From Prorocentrum cordatum (Eukaryota > Sar > Dinophyceae > Prorocentrales > Prorocentraceae): 64,000 bases of DNA. Below, piece after piece: positions 62,793 through 64,000 of this stretch. The number at the start of each line of letters is the position of its first letter. Within the stretch, counting starts at the first letter, position 1. Location of the stretch: NCBI GenBank assembly GCA_963575745.1, contig CAUYUJ010014363.1:62001-126000 (forward strand), in the 5' to 3' direction. The translations under genes were made by a program, and so were the position numbers. The notes under the pieces were generated by a model. It was not told the DNA's origin and did no database searches. It saw nothing but the letters and a program-made list of their open reading frames with translations.

Positions 62793-63984
62793 GACCCTTG
62801 GCGATGCAACACTTTCGCCGCCCGTCCTTGAATTCTTCGTGACGCCGATCGTCCAAAACTTTGGCCCTGGCAGCCGATTCTGCTTGCTTGCAAATTCGCT
62901 TCCAAAACTTGTTGCTGCTAGACCTCAGGAGCCACAGCCGCCAAGCAGGTGGCCCTGACGGTAAGAATACCCTGTCCAGATTCACATGTCTGCTGAGCCA
63001 CATCAGGTCATCGCAACACAATGCGGACCATGATTCAGGCACTGAGGCTAACTCGTCCAGGATCGCCATCAGACACGCAGGCGCCGATTTGAGAAGCCTG
63101 GGAAGAAATCGCAGCCGCCTGAGCCGCAGCACCAGCTCGACGGGCATGATCTCACACTTGACAAAAACTCTATGGTCTGCAGCAGCCTTACCAGAACCAG
63201 AATCGTACCCCAGCCCAGCCGCCAATCTAAACAGGCTCAAATAGTTGTGCGCCAGGGTCGCCATCTGTTTCACGTTTAACTTGTGCCAGGTGAGGGCATC
63301 AAACAAAAGGTGCGACGTGCACAAAGACGTAACATAAATTAGCTTGGCCCTTAAATTGACTTGCTTCCTGGGGAAAACAGTGCGCCTCAGTACCCCTAGA
63401 GGACGTCGCTGCTGATGGCAGCGGTGCGCCAGCTCAGGTCCCAGAGAAATGTGATGGTCCTGGTAACTTCCCAAGTGTTTGTAGGTTCTAGTAAGGCACA
63501 GGGAGACGCCTAAGGAAGGGACGAGAAGACCAGTGGCAGCCAAGGCTGCACACTCCCCTCGTGCCTTCCTGGAACCTGTGCCGCTGGAGAAGGCCATGAG
63601 CTCCGTCTTGCCCGCCGTCCAGTTCATGGTGCACCCCCTAGACTTGGTTTCTTCGTACATGATCGTGACGAGGGCGATGGCCGCCTCCTTCCAGAGCCTA
63701 GCGTCTAACAGCTCGATGCCGTTGACGAGGTCATCCATGAAGGCAGGATCCCATACGTCTTCCTCTACATGCTCGTGTTCGCGACCTCTGAAAATCCTCT
63801 GAGACGGGACCACATCCTTAGTCCTCTGAAGATACCCCAGGGATCCTAATCTACTGTTGACCGCGATGATGATTGGGTCGAAGGCTATGATGAACAGGAG
63901 GTCTGCTAGTGGCATGCCTGGCCTCGTACCTAGGCGGGGGGAGACAACCCTGGTACTCCCCCGCACTTGGAACCAATTGCATTA
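62635..63984 (-). pseudogene. Element B reverse transcriptase, C-terminal part
   Basis: Copies element RNA into DNA. The minus-strand frame is open from just inside TAA 63982-63984 to 62635. It begins WFQVRGSTRVVSPRLGTRPG, whose TRPGMPLADLLF is motif B; motif C is AFMDD (FMDD at 63730-63741), and CTMNWTAGKTELMAF is the post-motif-C Lys segment. A helical thumb follows (YKHLGSYQDH, RAKLIYVTSLCTSHLLFDAL, RLRRLRFLPRLLKSAP) and then the first zinc finger. Motif A and the fingers would lie beyond the right edge of the window, in another frame because of the TAA. The given ATG-like start is only a GTG; no real start is expected here. It differs from element A in motif C (Met for Val) and in the thumb, so it is a different family. 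Confidence 0.82.
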
Positions 63985-64000
63985 CATCACGTCAACCACT

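Overview
This 64-kb window looks like repeat-dominated nuclear DNA of a protist. A dinoflagellate is my best guess, from the style of the retroelement proteins, a GC-rich background and an extreme simple-repeat load; this is inference, and I found no spliced-leader relic, rRNA or tRNA to confirm it. There is one 100-N scaffold gap (23385-23484). I could not recognise a single ordinary host gene. Intron-rich genes with short exons could have escaped me, but all protein similarity I can see belongs to mobile elements.

Layout. 0.6-9 kb: minisatellites, including a 157-bp tandem unit carrying two perfect hairpins, two 101-bp arrays with a shared tail, and an 11-bp GC array. 8.97-10.26 kb: remains of an LTR retrotransposon (LTR end, primer-binding site, copia-like gag split by a TA-rich microsatellite). 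10.4-14.9 kb: hexamer tract, then a higher-order satellite of about 1.4-1.5 kb per copy. 15.4-16.4 kb: 90-bp array with the same tail as the 101-bp arrays. 16.8-23.9 kb: dispersed repeats, two long GC-rich fold-backs, microsatellites, the gap.

24.0-34.8 kb, plus strand: the main coding object, a degenerate non-LTR retrotransposon (element A). In order it encodes a coiled-coil ORF1, a zinc ribbon, a Pro-rich linker, RNase H, an endonuclease/exonuclease/phosphatase (EEP) endonuclease, a reverse transcriptase with FVDD, and two C-terminal zinc fingers. RNase H lies before the endonuclease, which is not the textbook LINE order. It has several frameshifts and two in-frame stops, so it is a decayed copy or a copy with indel errors. 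35-44 kb: a small DNA-transposon-like family with about 30-bp inverted termini and 8-bp target duplications, plus further dispersed families. 45.3-48.8 kb: a 1.64-kb composite unit present twice. 48.8-50.5 kb: arrays built on a CACGTG-containing unit. 51-57.7 kb: more of the same dispersed families and very long (TCC)n tracts. 57.97-63.98 kb, minus strand: pieces of a second non-LTR element (element B): reverse transcriptase with FMDD, two zinc fingers, a possible methyltransferase-like tail, and a separate RNase H remnant.

The genes do not form a host pathway. Within element A the parts would act together: ORF1 as the RNA-binding scaffold, EEP endonuclease nicking the target, reverse transcriptase copying, RNase H removing RNA. 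The small inverted-repeat elements encode nothing and would need a transposase from elsewhere.
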